From positions 620,001 through 684,000 of the forward strand of contig JAITYX010000124.1 in the NCBI GenBank assembly GCA_021018815.1: a DNA stretch of 64,000 nt, written 5' to 3'. Source of the stretch: Talinum fruticosum. Its lineage: Eukaryota > Streptophyta > Magnoliopsida > Caryophyllales > Talinaceae. The position numbers and the translations under genes are program-made. A model generated the notes under the pieces. That model was not told the origin of the DNA and ran no database searches. It worked only from the letters and a program-made list of their open reading frames with translations. This document shows positions 51,901-62,439 of the stretch, in pieces. Position 1 is the first letter of the stretch, and every line of letters begins with the position of its first letter.

Positions 51901-54900
51901 GGAAAAGTAAAGCCGGTGTTTTGGTACCCAAGCTAACACACCTTAGAATTGACAACTCAAACAAGGTAACATCAAAATGCCACTCAGTCTCAAGAGAAGC
52001 TTGCTCAGATTTCCATGTCTGACTTACTTAACAATTAAAGACGAGGAAGTGGAGTGCTTCCCTAGTCCTGATGAGGGTTGGGCATTTTTGCCCACTTCTC
52101 TCACCATGCTTTTTATAACTGATTTCCCAAAATTGAGGAGGCTGGATGGGGAGGCTCTTCAAAACCTTACCTCTGTGCAATATTTGTATCGTCTGTGGTT
52201 GATGATGAAGACCTCGTGTGGTTGAAATCGTCTAGAGAGAAGAGAGAGAGTGAGAGATAGAGAGAGACAGAGACAGAGATACAGAATGTGGGGAGGAGGA
52301 GCGAACGAAGATCGAGGGAAATTAATGAAACCTTGGGATTTCTAATAAGCCATATTTAATTTTCAATTCTCTTTTAAACCTTTCATTTATTGGCGTAAAA
52401 AATAATGGGTATTATAGACATTTTACACCTCCGTTCATCCTCCGGAATTGGGCCTCAAATATAGTTTATACCTTAATTTAAGGTGCTTCAAAATCATTTT
52501 TGAGAACATTGGGTCTAAAAATAGTTGCCAAATAACTTGAGGTACCTCCCTATAGTTTTTTGGTTTCCACTCATACACCACCTTTTGCCTTATCGTAGTC
52601 GTGAACTCAACATACTTAGGAAATTTATCCTCGACTTGCATTTCAACATATAGGTAAGCATGGCTTTCTCCTTTGTTCCCTACTAGACTTCATAAGCCCC
52701 CTAGTAAACTGCCAATTTTACTTACACTTGGTGCTCCCCAATATTTCACATTAAGGTTTGGCAATTGAACCCAAATTGGGACCTGGTTCACTACATTTCT
52801 ATCAATAGTTGTATCAGGACTCCAAGCTTTTAAAATGATGGGCTTCTTATCAAAGAAGTATATTCCCTATTGATGATGGGCTTCTTACCAAACAAAGTAA
52901 ATTCCCCTGTTGAGGACCACATCGCGCTGCTCAATAGTGCCAAATTGAACTAGGAATACACCATTAGGTAAGACATACATAGAGTCAATGCCATGTTCCT
53001 TCCAGATACCGATTCATTACGGGGAATGGTGATGGGGGGTTTGCCCCCATAACACAGCAATACAAAGCATAATTCTAGTACTCAACCTCATTCACAATTT
53101 CAACTTTGACAATCTTTTGCCCATTGACTCCAACACTGAATAGTGTTTTCTAACTTGTAGCCCTCCCCATTACCCACCACTAAAGCATAAGTAATCAGAG
53201 GGCCTCACCCGCTCCGCAATCTCAGGTCCGTCGAAATAGACCCCCATTTGTGCTGTTCCATTGGCGGTCCCAGAAACTCTACCTGATCCAATTCTTCCAC
53301 AAACGTGCTTGGAGATGACTGATTCAATGACTCAGATTCAAATTGTGAATCATGAATGTTTAGCTCTGGCTGGCCTTTCTCACTTAGCTTTCCTCATTTT
53401 CAGGCTTCCTAGAGTGAGAAGCTCATAATTAGAGAGAGAAAGATGTAATTTCTCACTCATTATGCATGTTAAAGGAGCTGTACGAAATGAAAATTTGGGC
53501 TTGTTCTTTCGGACTCGAAAATAGCATATGTTTGTTAGAAAATTGAAAGGAATTAGAAGAAAGTGAAGAGAGCTAGAAGAACTTAGAAGGTGGAAAACAT
53601 GTACAAGATAAGTTTTGTTTAATTTGGTTAGAAAATAGAAAAAATTGGAAGAACCGTAAGATTTAGAAGGAACCCGAAGGAACTAGAATAGATGTTGCAA
53701 AATAGGTTGACGACTGCTGGCATCTATTCGTAAGGAAAGGTTAAAAGACCACATAGTATAATTGACTTCCTTAGAATAGGAACTTTCAATGTTGTTAAAG
53801 GCAAAATCGAATTAAAGGCCCAAAAATTCATTTTGTATTGAAAGGCTCCAACCGATTACTATAGGGATGAGCCCAATCAAGAATATTATGAACCATAAAA
53901 GTTGTAGGCCCTATTTGGTTTAGTAAAGGTGGAATGGAATGGAACTTGAAATCTGGAAATAATGGAGTGAAACTTGATTCTTTGATACCATGTGTTTGGT
54001 TAAGTTGTGGAATGGAATCAAACTATTTTCATATTTTATTTCTTTTTGTATTTAATTTTAATTTTTAATACCTCTCCAACTCTAACCCTCCACCATCCTT
54101 ACCTGCAATACTAATCAAATCCGCCCCTTCACCGTACTATTCTCGGCTCCCATGGCCACATACTCCACAAGCCCAACTTCTCGCCCCCAACCAACCCAAA
54201 AAGCACCTCCACCACTCCAAGTTTCACCTTACCAGCCAATTAATCCGAAACTAAGAAATCCACAAGTTCCACCATATCACCGCCATTGCCTAGTTGCCCA
54301 CAATCACCCACGCCAACACCGACAGCACCTTCTTTTGATGTTCGAATTTTATATAGAGATTTTCATAACCATTGGAATTTAGATCAGGGTTTCTCAAACC
54401 ACCAATTTTTCTTATTTCTTGGCACCAGTGAAGAAGAGGCCATCCTCACCGCCACCGACGACCAAGTGGAGCGGCGGAACATGTTTGTCCCATTGCCCCC
54501 TTTCTCGGTCAAACACTATGCTCTGAGCTCTAAGGTTGCTGCACATGCACTTGCTGGCCTTATTTTTTTAAAAAATGTTTGATGTCAACGAGGGATGGAC
54601 TCCATCCCTCTTAGAAATTGGGGGGTTAAGTTCCCTTGTTTTGGGGGAACTTAAGACCTCCAGATTCAAGTCCCCACCCCAAAACACTCCAACCAAATAG
54701 GTGAAATAGGAACTTAAAACCAAAGGCTTCAAGTTCCATTCCAATTTTCTCATACCAAACAGGCCCCTAACGCAATCGACATCACCCCCCACCAAAAGAA
54801 AAAGAAAAAGAAAAAAAGCAACAGCAAAAACAACAAAATGCAAAGCACTAGCTTGTCTTCTATAGATAAATGGCCTATCTTTTCATTAAAAAAATAGTCT

Positions 54901-57834
54901 CCAAAAAAAAGGATCAAACATAACACAGTTGCTGAAGTCTAGTTCGCCAAGTTTGAACAACACCAATTGTTCGCCATGTAAACCACAAAGATAGGGTACA
55001 GAAGACATTCCTAAAGAAGCTAGAGCCTTCCCGTTCTCATAAACATAAAAGAGAGCAAAGACAGAACCAACTTCATCTACAATAGAAACAAATACTTTTA
55101 TATAAAGATATGTACAACCTATGTTACTTGGACTCGAAATAGCACGTCTGAGTTTCAGGCCATGTTATTTTTGAGAAAGTTTACGATTTTTAACTTATTG
55201 AAGTGTACGAATTGTCAGATTATGTCCTAGTATCATGAGCCCAGCATGGGTGCATAGGGTAAAATGTCAACTGCAAGTAACATACTTTGCGAATGTACAA
55301 GAAGACGACTCCATTGTGCCATAGTTTCTCATAGTATAAAATTTAAGAAGAGGTATCGATAATTAAATAAGTAAATATTATACATTATATTAAAAAAATC
55401 CCAAAATATGAGAATCTAAAGAGAAGTACATAAAAAGCAAAGCATGTATGTTTTTTCATAGTAATAAATGCAGTTACCTGAACATTAACACCATTTTTTT
55501 TGTTTGTCGCTTCAACATTTCCAGGTCTGGATTTTACTTCAGGATCGCTGCTGCTAAAGCACAAACAGTAGAAAGTCAGTCTACAACTTATCAAAGTAAA
55601 AAAAAAAAAAAAAAAAAAGGTCAAAATTGGGTATTAATCATTTTCTCCAAGTTATTGACTGGAGATTTTGCTGATTGCAAGTAAATGGAAACGATTAACC
55701 ATGCATAAAACCAACATTGTATAGACTATTGTACAAGCACTGGGTACAGGTCCATATGATTGGCTCATCACGGATCAAAACATAGAAGACAGAAACTTTT
55801 CTAATTTCAGAAAGGATGCAGGGGTGTGTCATTTTTAGGTTGACATGTTTGCAAATAATAGTAAAAATTGTTATATTAGCATGAATTTTTTAGTACATCT
55901 CACGTATCTCTCTCTCTCTCTCTCTCTCTCTCTTCCCTGTACCAGTTAGTAGCTCCAATGGTGAAGCATTGGGAGTATTGATGGATTTAATAACCTTCAA
56001 TGTCATATCACATATGCATGGGTAAAAAAAATTTTAAAAGCAAGAAGGAAAGAAAAAATTTATAAGCCTGGTCATTCAGCCAAGAAAAACCAAGCCAAAT
56101 ACATGTATATTGCATGCAAGAAGCAAGCCAAGGGCCAGAAGACAGAAAGTTCAATGTGACAATGATTGTACAACAACAAAGACCTAGTCCAACTGCAGTA
56201 AATAAGCTTAAGCGAGGCAAAATAAGCAAAATGCACGAGTAACATGGAGAAAAGCAAGTTTTAAAAAAAATGGAAGAAGAAAGAAGTAATAGACTAATAG
56301 TAATAGATAAGGACATTAGGGGTTACATGAAACCACGAACCTTTGCTCTTTGCAATGTGCATGTGTGAACTTGGAAATGTCTTGCTGCTTCTTTGAGCAA
56401 CTAGTTTCGAGACTGTCACTGCCATCATGTAACATAGTGTCCGACCTTTCAGGTGAAATTTCTCCACATGCTGAGAAATCACGAAAACAGAATAAACAAT
56501 GCTATTAACAAAAAAGATAACATACAAAACAGGCGAGCATTCATGCAGAATAAACAAATCAATTCACCAATAACTAATTTCAAAGAACGGCGTCGCAAAG
56601 CATTGATAAGGACCACACCATTATAGTTTCTTCTTGAATCAAATAAAAGAACAAACAAGCACTCAGTCAGTACATTTTAAAGGGATGGTTTTGGAGGCCT
56701 TTGACCCAAAGAGGTATATGGTTCAAGTCCTACTACGGGCAAGTCACAGGAGCCCCCGCCCCCACCCCGAAAAAAGGGAAGAAAAGAACAGGAAAAGGGA
56801 AAGAAATGTACAATTTAACTTTTGCAAATGAATTGATTTAGAGTATAAACCATTCATGTGTCATGGTCTAGACATGGGCTATGTTCGGCACCAGCGTTTA
56901 GAGTATCTTTTAGCGTTTTGACCAAGTCAAAACACTAATCAATCAAATATTAGCGTTCGGTAAGGTAATGTTTTAACTAGTGTTTGCAGTAGCTTTTAGC
57001 GTTTCAAGTAATGTTTCGAAAAGCTAAGAATATTAGCTTTTCACATTTGAAAGTAGCGTTTCATATTTTTTACAAAAAAATCCCTTCATTAATTTATATT
57101 TGACAAATTATTTATATCCTTTTACATCAATTTACAACAAGCAGCTAACTCAACCGCTAAATTTATCGAACACATTTATTCAACCGCTCAATTGAACAAT
57201 TATCCGCTAACAGACTAAAATCTAACGGCTATCAACTACCTAAACAGCTATCCGCTACTCAAACAGACTCATTCAGGGCCATACTCTTAATGCAAGGTAA
57301 ACGTTCCCCTACCCGAAGGAGGTGAGAGGCATACAGTTACTCGCAAATTTTCACATAATTAGGGTAATGTTGACCCTTTCCATTAGTTAGTAGTTTAGTA
57401 AGAATTTCTTAGAAAAAGATCACATAGCCGAACACAAGATGAAGTTCTTTAAGTTTCCACAGTTTGACAACTCAATCATTCTACATTTTGAACCCTACAC
57501 AATGAAAGAGTGAGGCATTGCAATCAGAGAAATCACAGGGCGCAGAGGATGCCAATTATCTTCCCTTGTATAGATCTACTACCATAAAGAAGCAAGTAAA
57601 TAGCAAACTTCATGTTATCATTTGTCATGCACGTCCCGGAAAATTACAAAGAACAACATTCAAAAGAATTATGCTTCGTAATAGAATGGACAAGGATATA
57701 CTACTTGGACGTTTGTGCTTCTTTGCCAATGATTCATGCCATTCCCGGAATGCACGTGCACGGAGTCTCTTTCTCTTCATCATACTGTTTTCTTTATTTA
57801 AAGCAATTCCTTTCTTGTCCACACCAAATCCCAT
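33923..57834 (-). CDS. MOM1-like epigenetic silencing factor (helicase-like C-lobe plus CMM2-like coiled coil)
   Basis: Twelve minus-strand exons fit in phase: 57834-57702, 56470-56341, 55553-55478, 47255-47163, 42316-42044, 41893-41720, 40239-39345, 39199-37890, 37151-36831, 35693-35397, 35283-35085 and 34251-33923, giving about 1,409 residues. Exons 5-7 (YWVPVEFSYLQLEKYC, CCDHPYLVDPSL, SVDFVILFNSDWCPVNDM, NTVEEKVLISAK) match the C-terminal SNF2/CHD3-like lobe of MOM1, which maintains silencing of transposons in the nucleus. Motif VI reads KALQKMSIQAQ, without the catalytic arginines. Basic tracts (residues 20-42, and the end of exon 7) suit nuclear import. A coiled coil lies at about 615-720. 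Exons 10-11 (RNELVRMRKEEEEAIKVH; KEIQEIQKKYDLLVQEAE; NKILAETM) resemble the dimerising CMM2 motif. No exon for the N-terminal ATPase lobe was found. The C-terminal half is confident; exons 1-4 rest on splice sites and phase alone. Confidence 0.8.
35845..36118. mobile_element. Stowaway-like MITE in a MOM1-like intron
   Basis: A 274-bp element begins TACTCCCTCCATCCC and ends AGGGAGTA. This is the classic CTCCCTCCRTCCC terminal repeat of Stowaway (Tc1/mariner) MITEs, with TA at both borders as target duplication. It lies in the intron between exons 9 and 10 and has no coding capacity. Confidence 0.85.
40317..40984. mobile_element. hAT-type MITE, copy 1 of 3
   Basis: The 668-bp element has inverted ends CTTAGTTTAAAAAAGC / GCTTTTTAAACTAAG and is flanked by ATGTCAAC (40309-40316) and ATGCCAAC (40985-40992), an 8-bp duplication with one mismatch as for hAT elements. 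The interior has GC-rich GGCGC repeats and a common AT-rich middle shared with copies at 43320 and 44411. It lies in the intron between exons 6 and 7 of the MOM1-like gene. Confidence 0.85.
43320..43887. mobile_element. hAT-type MITE, copy 2 of 3
   Basis: Same terminal repeats and interior as copy 1, 568 bp. Flanks are GGTGAACA (43312-43319) and AGTGAACA (43888-43895), an 8-bp duplication with one mismatch. Minus-strand frames at 43565-43944 come from this element and are not genes. Confidence 0.85.
44411..44964. mobile_element. hAT-type MITE, copy 3 of 3
   Basis: Same family, 554 bp, with a perfect 8-bp duplication CCATCAAG (44403-44410 and 44965-44972). The perfect duplication suggests it is the youngest of the three. 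Frames at 44703-44903 belong to it. Confidence 0.9.
44973..46562. other. Intron of the MOM1-like gene, nothing recognised
   Basis: Part of the 4.8 kb intron between exons 5 and 4. Short frames on either strand show no domain, and no SNF2 N-lobe motif is visible on the minus strand. Confidence 0.45.
46563..46744. mobile_element. Small hAT-type MITE (second family) with perfect 8-bp duplication
   Basis: The left end CAGTAACAGATCCAG and the inverted right end CAGTGGCGGAGCCAC resemble the CAGTGGCGGA terminal repeats common in plant hAT MITEs. TGTAAATA flanks it on both sides (46555-46562 and 46745-46752), a perfect 8-bp duplication. It is 182 bp long and has no coding capacity. Confidence 0.8.
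50749..52558. mobile_element. Pack-MULE (Mutator-like, non-autonomous) carrying an NLR fragment
   Basis: The ends are near-identical inverted repeats of about 115 bp (GAGGTACCTCAAGTTATT, GACCCAATGTTCTCAAAAAT, TTAAATTAAGG can be read at both ends in opposite orientation). The flanks TTTGGTTGG (50740-50748) and TTTGGTTTC (52559-52567) agree at 7 of 9 positions, the 9-bp size used by Mutator elements. The host LINE ORF1 resumes across it (...YEWKPK | KVTIAKMFGHG...), which confirms the insertion point. The interior has no transposase but holds a plant gene fragment (51240-52225), which defines a Pack-MULE. Confidence 0.85.
51240..52225 (+). pseudogene. NLR (NBS-LRR) leucine-rich repeat fragment captured in the Pack-MULE
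   Basis: The plus strand encodes leucine-rich repeats of the plant disease-resistance (NLR) type: LTLPPEIATLSSLHDLVIVE and CDNLKSLANM near 51300-51400; ECLGRLP near 51510; then a clean stretch at 51977-52190 with FPCLTYLTIKDEEVECFPSP, LPTSLTMLFITDFPKLRRLD and GEALQNLTSVQYL. Such repeats recognise effectors at the C-terminus of immune receptors. No NB-ARC domain is present, and stops and shifts interrupt the middle, so it is a captured, broken fragment. The pyrimidine-rich stretch before it (51000-51240) may come from another source. Confidence 0.8.
53907..54766. mobile_element. Inverted-repeat DNA transposon relic (GGCCC...TTTGG ends)
   Basis: The left end GGCCCTATTTGGTTTAG and AATGGAATGGAACTTGAA recur inverted at the right end (GGGGCCTGTTTGGTATGAG, then TTGGAATGGAACTTGAA). 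These ends are of the GGCCTGTTTGG type found in PIF/Harbinger and hAT MITEs; a target duplication is not clear. The interior (54120-54580) is unusually C-rich with plus-strand frames containing Pro/Thr-rich sequence and VKHYALSSKVAAHALAGLIF, which could be captured gene DNA. I do not recognise the source. Confidence 0.6.
54780..55477. other. Intron of the MOM1-like gene, nothing recognised
   Basis: Part of the large intron between exons 4 and 3. No domain or RNA gene is visible. Confidence 0.4.
55906..55934. repeat. (TC)n microsatellite
   Basis: About 14 TC units in the intron between exons 3 and 2 of the MOM1-like gene. Confidence 0.9.
56875..57285. mobile_element. hAT-like MITE relic in a MOM1-like intron
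   Basis: The left end GGGCTATGTTCGGCACCAGC and the right end ...CAGACTCATTCAGGGCC look like degenerate GGGC-type inverted ends. The interior is full of TTAGCGTTT (left) and CCGCTAA/GCTATCCGCTA (right) subterminal repeats in opposite senses, the usual hAT pattern. No 8-bp duplication could be confirmed. Confidence 0.5.
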
Positions 57835-57844
57835 ATATGCCACT

Positions 57845-60546
57845 CTGCAAATGTCAAGACAATATCAGTAACAGCACATGTGCCCAATATAGATCTCCCA
57901 AAGAAAGCATGACAAAAACAAACAAAGAAAAGAAGGTACAACACATACATAGAATCAATGAAACACTCTCATCCAAGCAATCAAAAGAACAAACCACTAA
58001 AGGGGGATATAGTGGAGTTTGATTCGCCTTCCATTGAAGAGGTTTGAGAGTTCAAATCCCACTAGAGGAATGGGAGAGCCTACCCCATACCTTCCTCTCT
58101 ACTATGCTGCCTTGATGAGAAACGAGGCCCTTAATTGAGGTACATTACGAAATCAATCAACCAACCAACCAACCCCCCAACTTCTTCCCAAACAAAAAAC
58201 AAAGAAAGGACAGCAAGAAAAATACCCAAATGAACATGAAATCAGCAAAGCAAGAAAAGGATAGAGACACATATGATAATAAAGGAAACAAAATCTGCAG
58301 AAATCATGGACATTTCATTTGCTCAAATCACATGAAGAAATCAACACAGCAGGTAATGAATAAGCTAGTAACCTAATGAAATTAAACACGAAAGTAAGAC
58401 ACATTTGGGCACATCTAAAAATTACTTCATTTACACCTTTCAGTTGGTATTTCTGTCGTAAATATACATATGATTTTAAAAAGTACAAAGTCCATATGAC
58501 CAACGATCGACTTAAATCCAGTAAATAAAGCGCTTTACACATATAATATGAAGGTAAGTGCATGGCACAATAGAGCAAAAGGTTATTTCATTAAAGAAGC
58601 CATCACAATTTTTCTAAAGCAATTCCGCAGTTACAGGCTGTGCTGGCACCAAACATAAGCACAAAAATATTTTTAAAAAGGAAACAGATATTAAACCAAA
58701 TGAGGGATTGCAATGCTTTGTCCCAGGATATCCTATCTCATATAATCTCCCAGAATAGATGTCTCATTTATTAATGAAAAGAACATTAAGAATATAAATA
58801 ACAGAGGGCAATATTTATAAACTAAAGTAACATTTCCACAACATAAACGTATCTGGTTATTCGACAGTATTTTTAATGTGCAATATCTCCACCCTGCCGG
58901 GGAAAATATTGGGCAGCAACTACTGGAGTCAAAAACAAAAAAATTAGAACAGTAGCAGATCAAAAACTATTACAAAATTGTTCAACACGTTTATGATTTG
59001 CTAATACTAACAGAAAATTGAAGGCTAATAAACAAACAGCCAATGCCGCTAAGTGCACCCCATACATCACAACCAGTCCAAAACAGAGAGATCTCTTACT
59101 AAAAGCATCAACAATTTTACTTCTCTTCAAATGTGTTTCAATATGTCCAACATATTAGCAGCAACACTATTACAATGAACATCAAAAATATGCCTGGTAC
59201 CCTTGGATAAGGGATGAATGCTCACCCTAACAACAAATTAAGCATCAATATCAACAGCTCACAATCGCACCGCAGCATCCCATAACTCCAATCCCCCCTC
59301 ATCGACAAGAAAAAGAAAAAGAAAAAATATTCAAGTACAAGCTCCAGTCAGCAAAAGTCCACATGTATGCAACTTTACCTCTGGCAAGGAAAGCAGTAGT
59401 TCTGACACAAATAAAAGCATATCTTATCAACGAATGCTTTTAAAAGATTTCAATAGCCTCTCTAATTGTCCAAGACTCAAAGATAGACGTTGTTTACAAG
59501 GATGTTCTCCCTGCCCAACTGGTCCACATTAGGTGGAGATGTTATAGTTCACAAAGGATTAACAACAGCAAATGTCACACCCCCCTTGTCCCATATATGT
59601 CCCACACCAACAGATAGGAGGAGAGAGAGACCAATGGAGACTACCACATAGCCACAGTCCAATATGAACCCCAGTTATATTATTAATATGTCAAGATATA
59701 ATATAGTCCCATGCCCACACACAAAAACGACCATCTGAAAAAGACCCTTGAAAAACAAAGAGAAACCGACGTGTCCCACACCAGCAAACAAAAGGCATCA
59801 ACAGGCCCCAAAAAATACTAAGACAACCTAAAGCGACCCTATTGGCTTTATACTTGTTCATCTAATCTGAAAGTCACCCTCCAACATTTGCTATAGATTC
59901 CTAGAACACAAATAAAAGCCCCTCAGTGATTGATAATCCCCGAGGTTTTTCTTTTTCATATTATTAATGCCCGACGCTTTCTAATCTAAACTTTTCCCCA
60001 GATGAAAACAGCAGACCCATATAGGACTTGAAAAGATCAGGTGGTAAGCAAAATTCCACAGTAAAGAACAATATCGCAAAAATAAAACCCTAAAATGACG
60101 TTTTCATCTCTTTATCTTCCAACAAATTCTGAACGCCCTTCACACACACTACAACAGAGAGGCTCGCCTCACTATAGTAAACCCAAAACCTCATTTATTT
60201 TGAGTAACCAACAACAGCCAAATACCATATCAAAGTCAATCCACGGGAGTTGGCTATCAAGGCATGATTCACTCAACCCGCCTTTTTCTAACACAAAGTT
60301 TAATAATCTCATATTGCCCACGAAAAATACGGAAGGGCACTTATCTAACAATTAAAATCCTCGAAATGAATAAAATAATGGCAAACATAGAAGAAACATA
60401 GATGTCCAATATTATAAACGAGGGTTTTGCCCACATTTTCCCATCATAGATAGAGAGGTCGTTGAAATTAAGAAAACCCCAGAGTACAGCTGCAAAACCA
60501 CAGCTCAGTAAGCAAACCAAAAATCATCCCAAAAAAGTAAGCATAC
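57845..60546. other. First intron of the MOM1-like gene (5' UTR intron)
   Basis: On the minus strand, a good acceptor (TTTGCAG at 57845-57851) precedes the exon with the start codon. A donor-like CTGG-GTATGC is at 60541-60550. No coding exon is recognised between. The plus-strand frame 60095-60355 has no domain. Confidence 0.4.
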
Positions 60547-60730
60547 CCAGAGGTTTTGTAAAGCCTGGGCAGTGGAAGCGTGGGATGAGAAACCAAGAGA
60601 ACGCTTTGATTTTTTTATCTTTCCTTGGAAATGAAAATGGGTTTGCCACAGAATGTAGCAGGAGCGAGAAACAATGGGGAAGGGGAAATTTACAGTTAAG
60701 TGGCTTTTTAATTTGAATTTACAGCTGTAG
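60547..60730 (-). promoter_or_regulatory. Probable non-coding first exon of the MOM1-like gene
   Basis: A minus-strand segment ends with a plausible splice donor (CCTCTGG-GTATGC). It is less AT-rich than the introns around it and lies just before a purine-rich region that would serve a divergent transcript. No TATA box is convincing. The start of transcription is a guess (about 60700-60740). Confidence 0.35.
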
Positions 60731-60889
60731 TTTGCAGATTTTCAGATGGGTCATTTTTTTGTGGGCTCCACTAGAGCTGATTAGGTTTGGCATGGTAAAA
60801 AGACAGTAATGCCCTAACTAATAGTGGTTCGGTGTTTGAGGCTCAGCTGAAGCTTCCCGTGTAAGGAATCGAAGGAATTCAAAAACAAT

Positions 60890-61200
60890 TAACGCCGAGC
60901 GCGAAGAGACAGACCTAGAAGAGTGAGAAGGAGAAGAAGAAGAAGAAGAAGAAGAAGTCGAACGAAAGTGAGGAGGGCGTGAGAACGACGAATAGGTCAC
61001 CGCGCAGAGCGAGAAGAAGAAGTAGAGGGTGGGCGAGACGAAGAAGGAGACGAAGGGCGAGACGCGAAGGAGACGAAGGTCGAGACGCAGAAGGAGAGGA
61101 AGGGCGAGGAGAAGACGGCGAACAAAGTAGACTGGAGAAGAAGAGCGAAACCAAGTAGAGGGAGAAGAAGAGGGAGAAGAAGAAGGAGGAACAACATCAC
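60890..61200. repeat. GAA-rich purine tract with (GAA)n microsatellite
   Basis: (GAA)n at 60926-60957 is followed by about 240 bases of imperfect GARGGCGAGACGAAGGAGACG repeats. Both strands give long low-complexity frames (60818-61437), none of them credible proteins. It could be the leader of the plus-strand gene that may start here, divergent from the MOM1-like gene. Confidence 0.7.
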
Positions 61201-61229
61201 AGGAGATCGAAGCCGATTTTTACCTGGTA

Positions 61230-62439
61230 ATTTCGTGCATTTCGAGGTTTTGGTTGAAACGATTTGTGTTGGGTGGGGGTCGTAAGTTGTTTGAGAATGG
61301 GTCTCATTTCTTAGAATTGGAATGAAATATGTTGTGAATATGGAATTTCTTTCCGTGTTGGAAGTGGGTTCTATTTCAATCCGGATGTAAATGTAGTTTA
61401 ACTCGGACAAAGACATGAGAGAAGAAATCGCAGACATTTATGAGAATAAAGTTTGGGATTTTGTGTGCTAATATGCTATGTTATTGTTTAAATGGAGGGC
61501 CGAAAATGGTGTAAATTTTGCTTGTCTCTTATATATTATGCCGAATGATATATGTAGAATATGAAACTCGATATTTTGCAATCACATTGTCTAATTTAAA
61601 ACCATACTCGTGAAGTTTATGCAGTAGAACTATTAAATCACTAGAAAACAATACCGTGAAGAAATTAGAAAGAGAACAAAATTACAGTAAAAAAACGAGC
61701 ATGCTCCGTATGGCCCTTGTGGCTGGCAGCTTTTGGTAATTGATCGCAGATCCGATTCGGGTGTTTTATAATTATAATTATAGAATGGAGAAAAAGGTTC
61801 CAAGTACATAGATTTCAATTCAAAAGCAATAGTCGCTCCTCCCCCATGATTGTTTTGTTGATGAGAGTGGAAATTTGTTCCGGGCATTGTTGTTGAGCTT
61901 CGTTGTTCCATTCATCTGTTTTGGCTATCCCCAATCCAAAGTGTATTGTTTGGAAGAGTAGATGCCCCGCCAAGCTAGTGGAATAACTTTGTCTTCCTTC
62001 CTCCCGATGGTAAAGGAAGTTTATGCAGTGTTCTTAATAATTGGATTACCCGAGTAGGTGGTATGATTCCAATAGGTCCGCATGCTCGAATAGAATAGAG
62101 TTATTCAGCTTGGATCTTCCCAACGTAACCGAACGTGTTTACTCATAATAGTGTAATTGTAGCTGTATTTTTTGTTGCAAGTGTGTGAGAATAATTACAG
62201 CTCATATTGGCAAGCTTCAGGGCACCCCGACATACCTTATTGGTAGCTTACCTTTGGAAAATGTAGTCATTTGTAGGATCTCTAATTAAGTTTTAGGACT
62301 AACCCTAGCAATAAAAATTTGCCATGTGTGAACATTACACAGGGGTAGAGAAGGCATAAAAGGAAATGCACGAGATATCAGTATTGTACGTGTTATTTGA
62401 TTGTCTTTGAGATGAAAGGAATGGTTTTGATTATTAGGA
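61230..62439. other. Intergenic or intronic DNA, nothing recognised
   Basis: No domain, terminal repeat or RNA gene is recognised. It may be the first part of an intron of the plus-strand ORF at 63096. Confidence 0.35.

Larger units (their letters stand above)
48061..53457 (-). mobile_element. Second LINE, decayed, interrupted by a Pack-MULE
   Basis: A minus-strand L1-like LINE lies in the 8.2 kb intron between exons 4 and 3 of the MOM1-like gene. The target duplication CATTATGCAT is exact (48051-48060 and 53458-53467), and the plus-strand T-rich run after the left copy is the tail. ORF1 (DUF4283 type, QVPIWVQLPNLN, VVYEWKP) lies at about 53330-52568 and resumes at 50739 with KMFGHG. The endonuclease is mostly deleted. 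RT pieces are NLVLIPKLDNP with CCNVIYKCISKVIRDRLK (49732-49481) and GGLGFKDIKMWNKTHIAKLL (about 48790-48710). Stops and shifts throughout make it inactive. Without the nested 1.8 kb it would be about 3.6 kb, so it has internal deletions. Confidence 0.8.

Noticed and set aside
60818..61437. Minus-strand frames rich in Ser, Leu and Arg
   Set aside because: They are the complement of the GAA-rich tract, so openness is compositional and the content is repetitive.
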